Assembly (NCBI GenBank): GCA_016584305.1
Contig: JACEEZ010000067.1
Location: forward strand, 321,001 to 385,000
Source: Chionoecetes opilio
Lineage: Eukaryota > Arthropoda > Malacostraca > Decapoda > Majidae
Direction of reading: 5' to 3'
Length of the DNA stretch: 64,000 bases
A program made the translations under genes and the position numbers. The notes under the pieces were generated by a model, which saw nothing but the letters and a program-made list of their open reading frames with translations, was not told the origin of the DNA and ran no database searches. Positions 33,801 through 43,056 of the stretch are shown in pieces. Within the stretch, counting starts at the first letter, position 1; each line of letters starts with the position of its first letter.

Positions 33801-36800
33801 GAGCAAGCAGGAGCGTGAGGCCATCCTGGGGTTCATTGAGGAGCCCATGGACACAGACGGTGCTCAGGGTGGGTGGTGGTGCTGGATTCTGTGTGTGTGT
33901 GTGTGTGTGTGTTGTACCTAGTGTTAGCATGCAGGGCTTGAGGTGTATTCATTTGGTCCTGTCTCTGTATATACTATATTCATCTAGTTTTTCTATGAAT
34001 TTATGCACACTCCTGGCCAGTATCCCCTCTGCTTCTATTCCATTTCTAAGTGTCTATACTTGTATGGGGAAAGTGTGTGTGTGTCTTTGATTGTAGTGGT
34101 AATCATTGGTGTTGGTATAGCATTTGCAAATATTTTATCAAAATATGTTATAACAGAAGTGATGTTTGTATGAAAGGGTGAAAGTGAATCCTAAGTTGCA
34201 ATACTACTGACAATATTGTAACTGCTAAATGTAAGTGTAAGTAAAACTCCTCACAATGCAACATGAGGTGGAGATTAAGTCACCAGACATTGATACTGGG
34301 ACTAAATGTTGTGAAACCTGTCATCACTTATGTCTGGAGATGCTCATTGATATACACTGTCAATATAAGTACATGTTGGAGAAGGCAACTGGCAATAGTA
34401 TAACACATACAGAGTAGCATACAATGTAATGGATGATTGGTTGTATAGGTGCAGGGCAGCAGAAAGTATAAGTGTGTGTGTGCATTGCAGGTCCCGTGGT
34501 GAGGCATCGTGGACTGCTGCTCCTGGAGGTGGATGTGTACGTCCACCTGCTGGTGCTGCTGCGCCTCCTCGACACCAACAACATCCAGGACGCCATCAAG
34601 TGCTCGGGTATGCCACGGAGGAGTGATTGGTGTTGTGAATCTAGGCTAAACTGAATCACCTCCTTTTTCCTTGGAACTCTCTCAAGGAGGTGTCCAGGAC
34701 AGATGGTTATGAGTCATATTGTGTGAACAAAGTACATTCTTATGTATTTTGCTGTTTTGGATGATTTAGTTATGTCATTCAGGAACATTTTATTGCTTTT
34801 GAATTTACCTCCTCTTTGTTCTGAATGAGTGGACAGCCTTAGGAGAACTTTTCATTCTTTTAAGTCCTGACTTCTCATTCATACCAGAAACAAGTAATTT
34901 ATTATTTGATTTTTTATTGCTAATGTTTTTGCTTACTTATCTCCTGACCTGTTTACAGACTTGCTCATGACCAAGGTCACCTCCGTCAACCGCCGCACCC
35001 TGGACCTGCTGGCCGCCCGCTGCTACTTCTACCACTCCAGGGCCTATGAAGTGAACAAACGCCTGGATGAGATCAGGGGGTGAGTGTTTACTGTGTGTTT
35101 GGCTGACTCACTGTTTATAAGCTTCTTAATATTTTTTTTTATTTCCTTTCGGCATCTTTTGTAATCTCAGTTTTGAACTAATTTTCTTTTTGTGTAGTTC
35201 ATCCATGTCCTCTGTTACAACATACATAAGAGCATTGTCATCCCTGAGCCGATTTTCACAGTTATTTCATTCTTATGTTCTTATGTAATTATTTTTCCAT
35301 GGTCTTGTTATTTTTTTCATTTTATGTTCTTATGTTATTTTTTTCATTTTCTTATGTTTCTATGTTCTTGTTATTCAAATTATTCCATTGTGTTGTAGAT
35401 TCATGCACCAGCGGCTGTGCCAGGCCACCCTGCGCAAGGACCATGAGGGCATGGCGGTGCTGATCAACTGCCTGCTCAGGAACTACCTCCACTACTGCCT
35501 CTATGACCAGGCACAGAAGCTGATTGTTAAGCTCGAGTTTCCCCAACAGGTCAGTACTTGCTGATATTTCCTTCCCTTTTTTGAAGTATCCCCTTTTTTC
35601 TTTTCAAAGAAGGGCTATTATAGTTTTGAGTCCTCTACCCTGAATTTTGTAATGTGGACCTTGGCCGGTGGGTGACCCAATACATCCCATCCAGCTGTTC
35701 ATCCTCACTTTCGGGGTTGATAAATGGGTACCTGGAGAAACCTGGGGAAGGTAACTGTGGTAATTTGGATGTCACAGTAGCCCTGTGTTCCGGGGTAATG
35801 GGTTGTCACCCACCACAAGCTCTAGGGCTAATGCGATGGAGATGAGCACCGAGGCCACGCGCCGCTCAGCGTATGCCCCCATCTTTACCTTTTACCTTGA
35901 ATAGAAGATAGTATTTAAGGCATTAAATCAATTTATTTGTAGTATCATCCCATTAGCCCTGTAAATTAGTGTACTTCTGTTTGTTAACTAGATATCCTTG
36001 CCTCTCTTTTTGTTGTTGTGGTGGCGGTGCAGGCGAACAACAACGAGGTGGCGCGCTACCACTACTACATGGGGCGCATCAAGGGCATCCAGCTGGAATA
36101 CTCTGAGGCCCACAAGCACCTGATCCAGGCCCTGCGCAAGGCCCCCCAGCAGACGGCGGTGGGGTTCAGGCAGTCCGTGCAGAAGCTGGCGGTGGTGGTG
36201 GAGCTGCTGCTGGGTGACATTCCTGAGAGACAGGTGTGTATAGGCTTCAGTGGGGTGGGATTATGTAAAGGAAGGTAAAGTGAGGTGGTGTAAGGTAATG
36301 TAACGTGAGATGGGGTAAGGTAGGGTATGGTAAAGATAAGGTAGGGTTGAGTAGAGATAAGGTAAGGTACAGTCGAGATAAAGTAAGGTAATGTGAGGTG
36401 GAGTGAGGTAAGATTCAGGTAAGGTAAGGTAACGTGGGGGTGAGTTACGGTACAGTAAGGTAATGAGGTGAACATTAAAAAGACACAAAGATCAATAAAT
36501 AACAAAAATGGTATCAACATTATATAAAATAGCAGGAAGAAACAAATATAAATGATGTTTTACGGAAATATGAACCAATTTAAACTGATGGCCTTCATTC
36601 ACCTCCCCCATCATGCACCTGATACTACATCTAACTCATTGTATTTCCTCTGATATCTGTGTTGCCTTGCATCACATGAGTCACTGAATTTTCATGTGTG
36701 ACAACCTAGCATGATGAATCAGTAATGCTTTCTTTGTATTGGTTGGTTTGCTATTTATGCAGATTTCATATAGACTTATTATGAATGCTGCACACTGCAA

Positions 36801-39800
36801 TCCTTAGCACTGTAGGCCCAGGAGATAACTCAGTGTCTTAAGTTAAACATATCATCGCACAGATCTTCAGACAAGCCATCATGCGCAAGGCGTTGGCCCC
36901 CTACCTGCAGCTGACACAGACCGTGCGCCTGGGCAACCTGGCTCACTTCACCAACACACTCAACGAATACAAGAAAAAGGTAAGGATAGGACTGTGATGA
37001 TATTGTGATTCCTTTACGTATACAGAAGTTGGTGTCTGATAAAAAGTGAACATTTTATAAAGTGTTACATTTCTTTGAATATGAATGTTGCTTTTTTGTA
37101 TTTTACAGTGAGCTGGGTTTATATTTATGCGAGGAATTTTCATGGATAGGTATGAGATTGTTTTGGTATCACTGTGTTGTCTAAATGAGTGTCCATACAT
37201 ACAAAAAATGTGCCATGAGTATAATATATGGTTGCATAACAGTAGTGTTGGACTTTTCTTATGATATTCGATTTTGATGTGAATGTATGAATTGATATGG
37301 AATTATGAATGTATGAATTTAATGTGGAATGTATGAATTGAAACATGAAAGCATTTAAATTTGGCATTCTTTTAGTTTGAATGAAGAAAAAACTGATATG
37401 TGATTATTTTGGTATCCATGTCTAAATGTGTGTTCATACCTACAAAAATGTGTCACGAGTAGGATCTTTTAGCTTGAACGAAGAAAAAACGTATTGATAA
37501 ATAGATACGTATAGATAAACATATAAATTGAAACATGAAAGCATTTAGATTTAGCATTCTTTTAGTTTGCATGAAGACAAAGCTGCTAGTGTTGTGCACA
37601 GTTCCAAGCGACATACATACAATACATACATACCTACAAAAATGTGTCACGAGTATGATGTATTATTTAGTTTGAATGGCAACAAAACTCCTAGTGTTGT
37701 GTTGTGTTTTTTAGTTTGAATGAAGAACAAACTGCTATTGTTGTGTTGTGGTACAGTTCCAGGAGGACCACACCTTCATGCTGATCCTGCGCCTGCGCCA
37801 CAATGTCATCAAGACCGGCCTGCGCGCCATCTCCCTCTCCTACTCCCGCATCTCCCTGGCAGACGTGGCGGCCAAGCTCGCCCTCGGTTCCCGGGAGGAC
37901 GCAGAGTTCATCGTGGCCAAGGCTATCAGGGACGGCGTGATTGAGGTGAGTGGCCAAGGCTATCAGGGACGGCGTGATTGAGGTGAGTGGCCAAGGCTAT
38001 CAGGGACGGCGTGATTGAGGTGAGTGGCCAAGGCTATCAGGGACGGCGTGATTGAGGTGAGTGGCCAAGGCTATCAGGGACGGCGTGATTGAGGTGAGTG
38101 GCCAAGGCTATCAGGGACGGCGTGATTGAGGTGAGTGGCCAAGGCTATCAGGGACGGCGTGATTGAGGTGAGTGGCCAAGGCTATCAGGGATGGGGTGAT
38201 TGAGGTGAGTGGCCAAGGCTATCAGGGACGGGGTGATTGAGGTGAGTGGCCAAGGCTATCAGGGACGGCGTGATTGAGGTGAGTGGCCAAGGCTATCAGG
38301 GATGGAGTGATTGAGGTGAGTGGCCAAGGCTATCAGGGACGGCGTGATTGAGGTGAGTGGCCAAGGCTATCAGGGATGGGGTGATTGAGGTGAGTGGCCA
38401 AGGCTATCAGGGACGGCGTGATTGAGGTGAGTGACCAAGGCTATCAGGGATGGGGTGATTGAGGTGAGTGGCCAAGGCTATCAGGGACGGCGTGATTGAG
38501 GTGAGTGGCCAAGGCTATCAGGGACGGCGTGATTGAGGTGAGTGGCCAAGGCTATCAGGGACGGCGTGATTGAGGTGAGTGGCCAAGGCTATCAGGGACG
38601 GCGTGATTGAGGAGAGTGGCCAAGGCTATCAGGGATGGGGTGATTGAGGTGAGTGGCCAAGGCTATCAGGGACGGGGTGATTGAGGTGAGTGGCCAAGGC
38701 TAACAGGGACTGGGTGATTGAGGTGAGTGGCCAAGGCTATCAGGGATGGGGTGATTGAGGTGAGTGGCCAAGGCTATCAGGGATGGGGTGATTGAGGTGA
38801 GGACACAGGAAGATGGGAATGTAAAACTATAGGACTCACTAGATTTCTATGTTTTCTTTTAATCTGTAGTAGCCTGGGTAAAACTTCAAAGTCAAACATT
38901 AGGCATTTACTATCTCTGAAGCATAGGGCTTTAATAGATAACACATAATTATCTATAGTTTCTGGATGCCATAAAAGTTAACTAAGAGCAATAGTGGAGG
39001 CCATGAGATCCTTTTTCAAGAAATATATGTACCTACAGCAGAGCTGGGCAGTATTTAAATACATTTTATTTAAATACGTATTTAAATACGTTTGTGTATT
39101 TATAAATGTATTTATAAATACTGTACATTGGTTGTCATGTATTTAAATACAGTATTTAAATACTTTTATGAGTATTTAAATACATTATATTTAAATACTC
39201 ATAATACAAAAATGTAAATACTTTTTTATCAGTTAATATGGTCAACTATCTGACAACCCTGATGTTACAGTGAACCAGTGTTTCCACTTTAAAGGAAATT
39301 TCCTTATTTTAAGGAAATTTAGGCCTGAAGGAAATTTCTAAAGAAACCCACAATGTAAGGAAATCCTAAAGTAATCCATTTTTTTCGGACATGTTAAAAT
39401 TTATGTGTATTTAAAATGTATTTACAAATGTATTTAAATACAATTGATGTATTTAGTATTTAGTATTTAAATACATTTCTCCCATGTATTTAGTATTTAG
39501 TATTTAAATACATTCAATGTATTTAGTGCCCAGCTCTGACCTACAGAATATGCACTTATGGATTATGTACTGATGTAAATGTATTAAGGCGAGGGGCAGG
39601 ACGGATCCTTGTACTACATTGCTTGGTAGTGGCAAAAGTTAAAATAATGTTTGTGCGAGGAGACCTACAGCATATAGAAACAAAACAGTAAAGGGTGGTG
39701 AGCGTTATAAAGAAGAATGTAGGAAGAAGTCTGAGGGGAAGATAAGGGCAGACTGGAGTGAGGCAGCAGGCGGTGTAAAGGTGTAGGTGCAAGATGAATA

Positions 39801-40803
39801 GAAAGCCTTAGGTAGGGTGTTGTAGGTGCAAGATGAATAGAAAGCCTTAGGTAGGGTGTTGTAGGTGCAAGATGAATAGAAAGCCTTAGGTAGGGTGTTG
39901 TAGGTGCAAGATGAATAGAAAGCCTTAGGTAGGGTGTTGTAGGTGCAAGATGAATAAGAAAGCCTTAGGTAGAGTGTTGTAGGTGCAAGATGAATAGAAA
40001 GCCTTAGGTAGGGAGCTGTCACGTGTGCAAAGGAAGTTGTTATTATTGTTAATTATTTTCGATATTTTGAAGCTGTATATATTTTGTTATGAGCCATCCT
40101 ACATGTTTTGGAGCTGGCAAGTTATATAAGGAAGATAATGGCTTTGTGGTGTTGTGGATAGTGCTGGCTGGTCAAAGTAAATAGGATGTATAACTTGCTC
40201 ATCGACTCCATCTCTGCACCGCCAGGCTGTGATCGACCATGAACACGGGTACATGCAGAGCAAAGAGACGGTGGACGTGTACTGCACCCGTGAGCCCCAG
40301 TCCGTGTACCACCAGCGCATCTCCTTCTGCCTGGACATCCACAACCAGTCCGTGAAAGCCATGCGGTACCCTCCCAAGTCCTACAATAAGGATCTGGAGA
40401 GTGCTGAGGTGAGCATCCTTCTATGTATATTTAACCCTTGCACTCCCAAATCTTTCCTTTGCTATAAAAAATTGTCTGTTAGCCATAAAATTACGAAAAG
40501 TAACTGAATATACCAAATTAGTTAGTCGACAAGGATACTAAACAGGTCATATCTATAAAATATTGCTTATAGTCACTAAAAATTGTCTGATGGTACCCAA
40601 ATTACAATGGAAATTACGTTCTGGGTCTCAAGGGGTTAATGGATCTGTTGGGTTGAATAGAGAGACAAGATTTGTTCTCATATTGCTTTCTCTCTCTAAT
40701 GTATGGTTCGTGTTTGTTTCCTCAGGAGCGGCGAGAGAGGGAGCAGCAAGACCTTGAGTTGGCAAAGGAGATGGCAGAGGAAGATGATGATGGGTTCCCT
40801 TAA
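30740..40803 (+). CDS. PSMD3: 26S proteasome non-ATPase regulatory subunit 3 (Rpn3), 10 coding exons
   Basis: Coding exons 30740-30881, 33647-33868, 34491-34607, 34959-35079, 35399-35549, 36033-36233, 36863-36979, 37757-37945, 40226-40408 and 40726-40803 join in phase with GT-AG junctions into 506 residues plus TAA, against 534 in human. Residues about 20-38 are a Lys/Asp run. Helical repeats follow. [19 protein letters not shown] (from 253) leads into the PCI domain (about 255-440) with [24 protein letters not shown] and [13 protein letters not shown]. The C-terminus carries [33 protein letters not shown] and an acidic end DDDGFP, all PSMD3 signatures. Family role: scaffold subunit of the proteasome lid in cytosol and nucleus. 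The first ATG is taken as the start; its context ACT-ATG-A is acceptable. Confidence 0.97.
30775..30836 (+). repeat. coding (GATAAG/GACAAA)n hexanucleotide repeat
   Basis: About ten in-frame hexamers in exon 1 of PSMD3 encoding alternating Asp and Lys. Confidence 0.95.
31118..31156. repeat. 13-bp perfect hairpin
   Basis: CAGACAGCTCTCT at 31118-31130 and AGAGAGCTGTCTG at 31144-31156, loop of 13 nt, in PSMD3 intron 1, just left of the SINE. Confidence 0.8.
31165..31378 (-). mobile_element. tRNA-Val-like SINE (copy 1)
   Basis: On the minus strand a tRNA-like head begins near 31377: D-arm/box A TAGTGTAGGGGTAGC, anticodon stem CTCGG/CCGAG around TTCACAA (anticodon CAC, Val), box B GGTTCGATCC. 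The acceptor pairs poorly and the T-stem has a mismatch, so it is not a functional tRNA. The body contains CCCCTGTCCACCCAGCAGTG and GGTACCGGGTG. Same family at 48590-48690 and 55853-56040. Confidence 0.8.
31432..31879. mobile_element. inverted-repeat MITE with about 110-bp arms
   Basis: Left arm starts GGTGGTATTATTCCAGATGA, right arm ends with the complement (TCATCTGGAATACTACC). Both arms share TTTGGTGGACCAAA, CTGGTGAGTTTTGATG, GAATTAATCTG and CGCAAATCTTT. The left arm has a second internal copy of its last ~60 bp (31579-31640). Non-coding; in PSMD3 intron 1. Confidence 0.8.
31987..32678 (+). mobile_element. CR1-like LINE, 5'-truncated copy
   Basis: Starts within the EKDLGV motif, then [87 protein letters not shown] and the family 3' tail ending TTCTTATGTTCTTATG. 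It is the uninterrupted counterpart of 20121-22473. In PSMD3 intron 1. Confidence 0.92.
32679..33646. other. PSMD3 intron 1, 3' part
   Basis: AT-rich intronic DNA with short TTAGGTTAGG-type words and a CATATCT triplication near 32930-32950. No coding signal. Confidence 0.6.
33647..33868 (+). CDS. PSMD3: PSMD3 exon 2
   Basis: Completes Asp, then [60 protein letters not shown] and [10 protein letters not shown]; ends phase 1 at CAGG|GTGGGT. These match PSMD3 residues just after its charged N-terminus. A GT microsatellite follows (33891-33911). Confidence 0.96.
34491..34607 (+). CDS. PSMD3: PSMD3 exon 3
   Basis: Encodes [38 protein letters not shown]; acceptor ATTGCAG, donor TCGG|GTATGC, enters and leaves in phase 1. 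Confidence 0.96.
34959..35079 (+). CDS. PSMD3: PSMD3 exon 4
   Basis: Encodes [39 protein letters not shown]; acceptor TTTACAG, donor GGGG|GTGAGT, ends phase 2. Confidence 0.96.
35399..35549 (+). CDS. PSMD3: PSMD3 exon 5
   Basis: Encodes [40 protein letters not shown] and [10 protein letters not shown]; strongly PSMD3-like (RNYLHY-LYDQA). Acceptor TTGTAG, donor CAG|GTCAGT, phase 0 at its end. Confidence 0.96.
35655..35900 (+). mobile_element. SINE sharing the RTE-like LINE 3' tail
   Basis: Begins near GTGGACCTTGGCCGGTGGG and ends GGCCACGCGCCGCTCAGCG followed by TATGCCCCCAT and TTTACC repeats. The last ~28 bp match the 3' end of the RTE-like LINE at 44870-44900 (GGCGACGCGCCCCCCGGCG, TATGCCCCCAA). 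No tRNA head visible in this copy. In PSMD3 intron 5. Confidence 0.7.
36033..36233 (+). CDS. PSMD3: PSMD3 exon 6 (entry to the PCI domain)
   Basis: 67 residues in phase 0: [67 protein letters not shown]. Highly conserved in the family. Acceptor GGTGCAG, donor CAG|GTGTGT. Confidence 0.97.
36265..36476 (+). repeat. GGTAAG-rich low-complexity tract in PSMD3 intron 6
   Basis: About 210 bp built from GGTAAG, GGTGAG and GATAAG-like words, starting about 30 bp after the exon 6 donor. It contains at least eight GTAAG motifs, each a plausible 5' splice-site core. Confidence 0.85.
36863..36979 (+). CDS. PSMD3: PSMD3 exon 7
   Basis: 39 residues: [39 protein letters not shown]. Acceptor CGCACAG, donor AAG|GTAAGG, phase 0 both ends. 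Confidence 0.96.
37330..37740. repeat. diverged tandem duplication in PSMD3 intron 7
   Basis: TGAAACATGAAAGCATTTA with GCATTCTTTTAGTTTG and a following GAAGAAAAAACTG-like word occurs at about 37339 and again at about 37528 (about 190-bp period); a third partial copy is near 37707. Confidence 0.7.
37757..37945 (+). CDS. PSMD3: PSMD3 exon 8 (PCI winged-helix core)
   Basis: 63 residues: [63 protein letters not shown]. The donor GAG|GTGAGT is the first of a 24-fold tandem array of the same exon end plus donor. Using a later donor would add a TGA at 37979-37981, so only the first supports the full protein. Confidence 0.96.
37913..38802 (+). repeat. 37-bp minisatellite made of exon 8 end plus 5' splice site
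   Basis: 24 head-to-tail copies, exactly 37 bp apart with no indels (start of GGCTATCAGGGA at 37921, 37958 ... 38772). Each unit holds GTGGCCAAGGCTATCAGGGA, then (C/T)GG(C/G)GTGATTGAG, then GTGAGT. The first copy is the coding end of exon 8. Two variant types alternate irregularly, GACGGCGTG and GATGGGGTG. The donor GT is lost in only one copy (GAGAGT at 38612); the last donor reads GTGAGG at 38797. Confidence 0.98.
39039..39538. mobile_element. hAT-type MITE rich in GTATTTAAATAC (copy 1)
   Basis: Starts CAGAGCTGGGCAGTATTTAA, ends TGCCCAGCTCTG. Flanked by identical ACCTACAG at 39031-39038 and 39539-39546. Interior full of TATTTAAATA palindromes. A second copy lies at 61193-61730. In PSMD3 intron 8. 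Confidence 0.9.
39783..40014. repeat. 39-bp minisatellite, about 6 copies
   Basis: Unit: GTAGGTGCAAGATGAATAGA, AAGCCTTAGGTAGGGTGTT. One copy has an extra A (AATAAGAAAG near 39955). In PSMD3 intron 8. Confidence 0.95.
40226..40408 (+). CDS. PSMD3: PSMD3 exon 9
   Basis: 61 residues in phase 0: [61 protein letters not shown]. Close to vertebrate PSMD3 in its Rpn3 C-terminal domain. Acceptor CCGCCAG, donor GAG|GTGAGC. Confidence 0.97.
40726..40803 (+). CDS. PSMD3: PSMD3 exon 10 with stop codon
   Basis: [25 protein letters not shown] then TAA at 40801-40803. Acceptor TCCTCAG. The acidic DDD-x-FP end is typical of the family. Confidence 0.97.
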   Translation, partial: ERREREQQDLELAKEMAEEDDDGFP

Positions 40804-41042
40804 GTACAGAAAGGTTAGACACTGATAGGCAACCTTCCTTCTGTAGTATTGCCAGTTCTTCTTTCTCTGGAGTATCCTTATTGTTCTGTGGTAGTTTATA
40901 TGGAGGGAGTTTGATCGTAGAGACTGGAGGACGTGATGTTTTCTAAGACTTGTGGTGTAAGTTGAGGATAAAGGTCTTAGTCTTCTGTCCTAGTGTATTC
41001 TCAGAAAAGAAGAAAAAAGTATAATTAGCTGTTTGTATGACT

Positions 41043-41048
41043 AATAAA
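41043..41048 (+). promoter_or_regulatory. PSMD3: PSMD3 polyadenylation signal AATAAA
   Basis: AATAAA 240 bp after the stop codon, followed by a T/G-rich stretch (TTTGTTTCCTTGTCTGTC) that fits a downstream element. Confidence 0.75.
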
Positions 41049-41274
41049 AGGTAAATTTGTTTCCTTGTCTGTCATTCATATATTTAAGTAATAATAATTG
41101 TAATTTAGTGGTTTCTTGGCTTAGTGAACTTCTTTACATTTTTATAGTATTTTAGTGTCGTCATCATGATGATCACCCTGTGTATTACCTTGTTAACTTC
41201 TGGGGAGCTCATTGAAAGGTTGGCTCATAACACAAATTCCCCCATGGTTTCATGTAACTTAATTTCTTCATCTA

Positions 41275-41690
41275 AATGTTGAAGTTCTTTGCTGCCTGGC
41301 CAAACAGCCCCGAGCTCCTTAGGAAGGCCATGGCCTGGACTGGGCTCTCCCACAGGGCTTTCATGGTGTGTATGTTGTGTGATTGTATGCAGTGCGGTCT
41401 TCTATGATATGTTTGATGGTGTGAGACGCTGTGTTGCATCCTGGACAGGCATCCGCAGTGGACCCATCCAGTCTCTTCTAATAGTTCAGAAGGGCCGGTT
41501 GGTGTCCACACCGAAGCCTGGCCGGGTGGACTCTGTCCTCGCAAGGAAGGGAGGACTCGGCTGGACAGGGGCTGTGCAAGCAGCTGAGTGTTGTCCTTGT
41601 GTGACTGGATGGAGCAGTGGGTGATCTGGATATAAATATGCCTCTGGAGGCCGGTTTAGGGAGAACCTGTGCATCCTGTAAGGATTTATA
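41275..41690 (-). mobile_element. probable non-LTR LINE C-terminal fragment
   Basis: On the minus strand a Cys/His-rich frame reads CPGCNTASHTIKHIIED, like the zinc-finger-like end of several non-LTR reverse transcriptases. Adjacent frames are broken. Confidence 0.4.
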
Positions 41691-42035
41691 GGGCTTTGAT
41701 CTGTAAGGTCTGTGCGATGTGTCTCAGTGAGGTTTGAGGCCCAGGCAGGGCTTGCCTGCCTTGCCTTGCCTGCCTTATTGCATATTTTCCAGGGACAAAG
41801 TTACCTTGAAGTGTCATATCCTACCCCTCTTATCCTCAGCTGTAGTATATGCCACTGTATTTAGTGACTTGATTTATCTCCTGCACCATACACCATCATC
41901 ATCCCTCTCATAACCCATCTCATTCAGAACAAGTAGGATATTAAGTAGTCTTTGTGGAATTAACAATGCACAAAAAGCTTCATCAACCAAACCATGGCCT
42001 CTCTAACATGTCATCCCCAGTAAGTGTAGAGACTA

Positions 42036-42420
42036 CAGTAAACCCTCACTTTAACCAACCTATTGGGGGATGGAGTTGACGTTGTATCCAAAAATCCTTT
42101 ATATCTGAGGGATCCAAACTTTTCGCCATTCTTTGTTCATTATATGAGGTGAAAGTTTGCTATTTCCAACCATTTCCGTGTATAATGAACTTTGTACGTT
42201 ACATAAGATGAAAGTTTGTATACTTACATACATGCAGCCATCACAAAAACTACATGCATACAGGGAAATCAAAACAATACCTACATACTGAACCGAACCG
42301 AACCAAACCCCGCATTTACTGAACTTTTTCGGCAAATCCCCGCACATACCGGACTGGCAGAAAAAGTCCGTTAAAACCGAAAATCATTAAATAGAGGTCC
42401 GTAAAAGCGAGGGTTTACTG
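42036..42420. mobile_element. pogo-like (Tc1/mariner) MITE, 385 bp
   Basis: TA on both sides (42034-5, 42421-2). Termini CAGTAAACCCTCACTTTAAC and the inverted AAGCGAGGGTTTACTG. Non-coding. Confidence 0.85.
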
Positions 42421-42422
42421 TA

Positions 42423-43056
42423 TGTTGTGCACACCTGCCTTGTTATTATGTGCTACCTGACGTGCATTACAGGTGAGGGAGAGGTGCTTCTTGGTAACCT
42501 GTGTGATGCTGCTTTTGTGCATGTAGACAGTTTATTAGTATTGGGGTAGTTTTTAGGAAGTCTATTAGTGGTGTGTTGGGATATTTACCATACTTTCACC
42601 CAAGACATTCATCCTCAGTAGATTTATTCCATATCTGTCCTTGTATGCTCCACATTCTGTTGGTAATGTTATTTTTTAGTGAAGTAAGATTCGGAAATAT
42701 CTTGTTTATAAAGCTTTACATATATCTAGTTGTTATGAGGAAAGCTGCAGCAAAGGTCGTGGTCTGCCTTGGTAATAGCAGTGAGTGTGGGGAGTCATAG
42801 TAACAAGCAGTCACGCGGGGAAGCTCCTTGCATGTAGTCTTGTTTTATGAATGTTTCGGAGTAAAGTGTTAAGACTGGATTATATTTCAATCATTCACAT
42901 TATGCATTAATAGATACACTAGTCACCATATATGAACATTCATATCCATTCTGGAGCCCCGTTTGTTAACCAAATTGTTTGTGGTAGTAGTTATGTCGAT
43001 CCATGGTTATCTTTTAGCTGAAATTATTATTGAAACATATTATTACAGCCACGTAG
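42423..43056. other. spacer, nothing recognised
   Basis: Unique-looking AT-rich DNA between a MITE and an RTE-like LINE. Confidence 0.5.

Noticed and set aside
36065..36520. Minus-strand frame of 151 codons rich in Tyr/Leu/Pro/Thr
   Set aside because: It is the complement of PSMD3 exon 6 and the GGTAAG tract in intron 6.
37913..38802. CRISPR-like array
   Set aside because: Units are directly adjacent without spacers, the first is coding exon, and the genome is eukaryotic.
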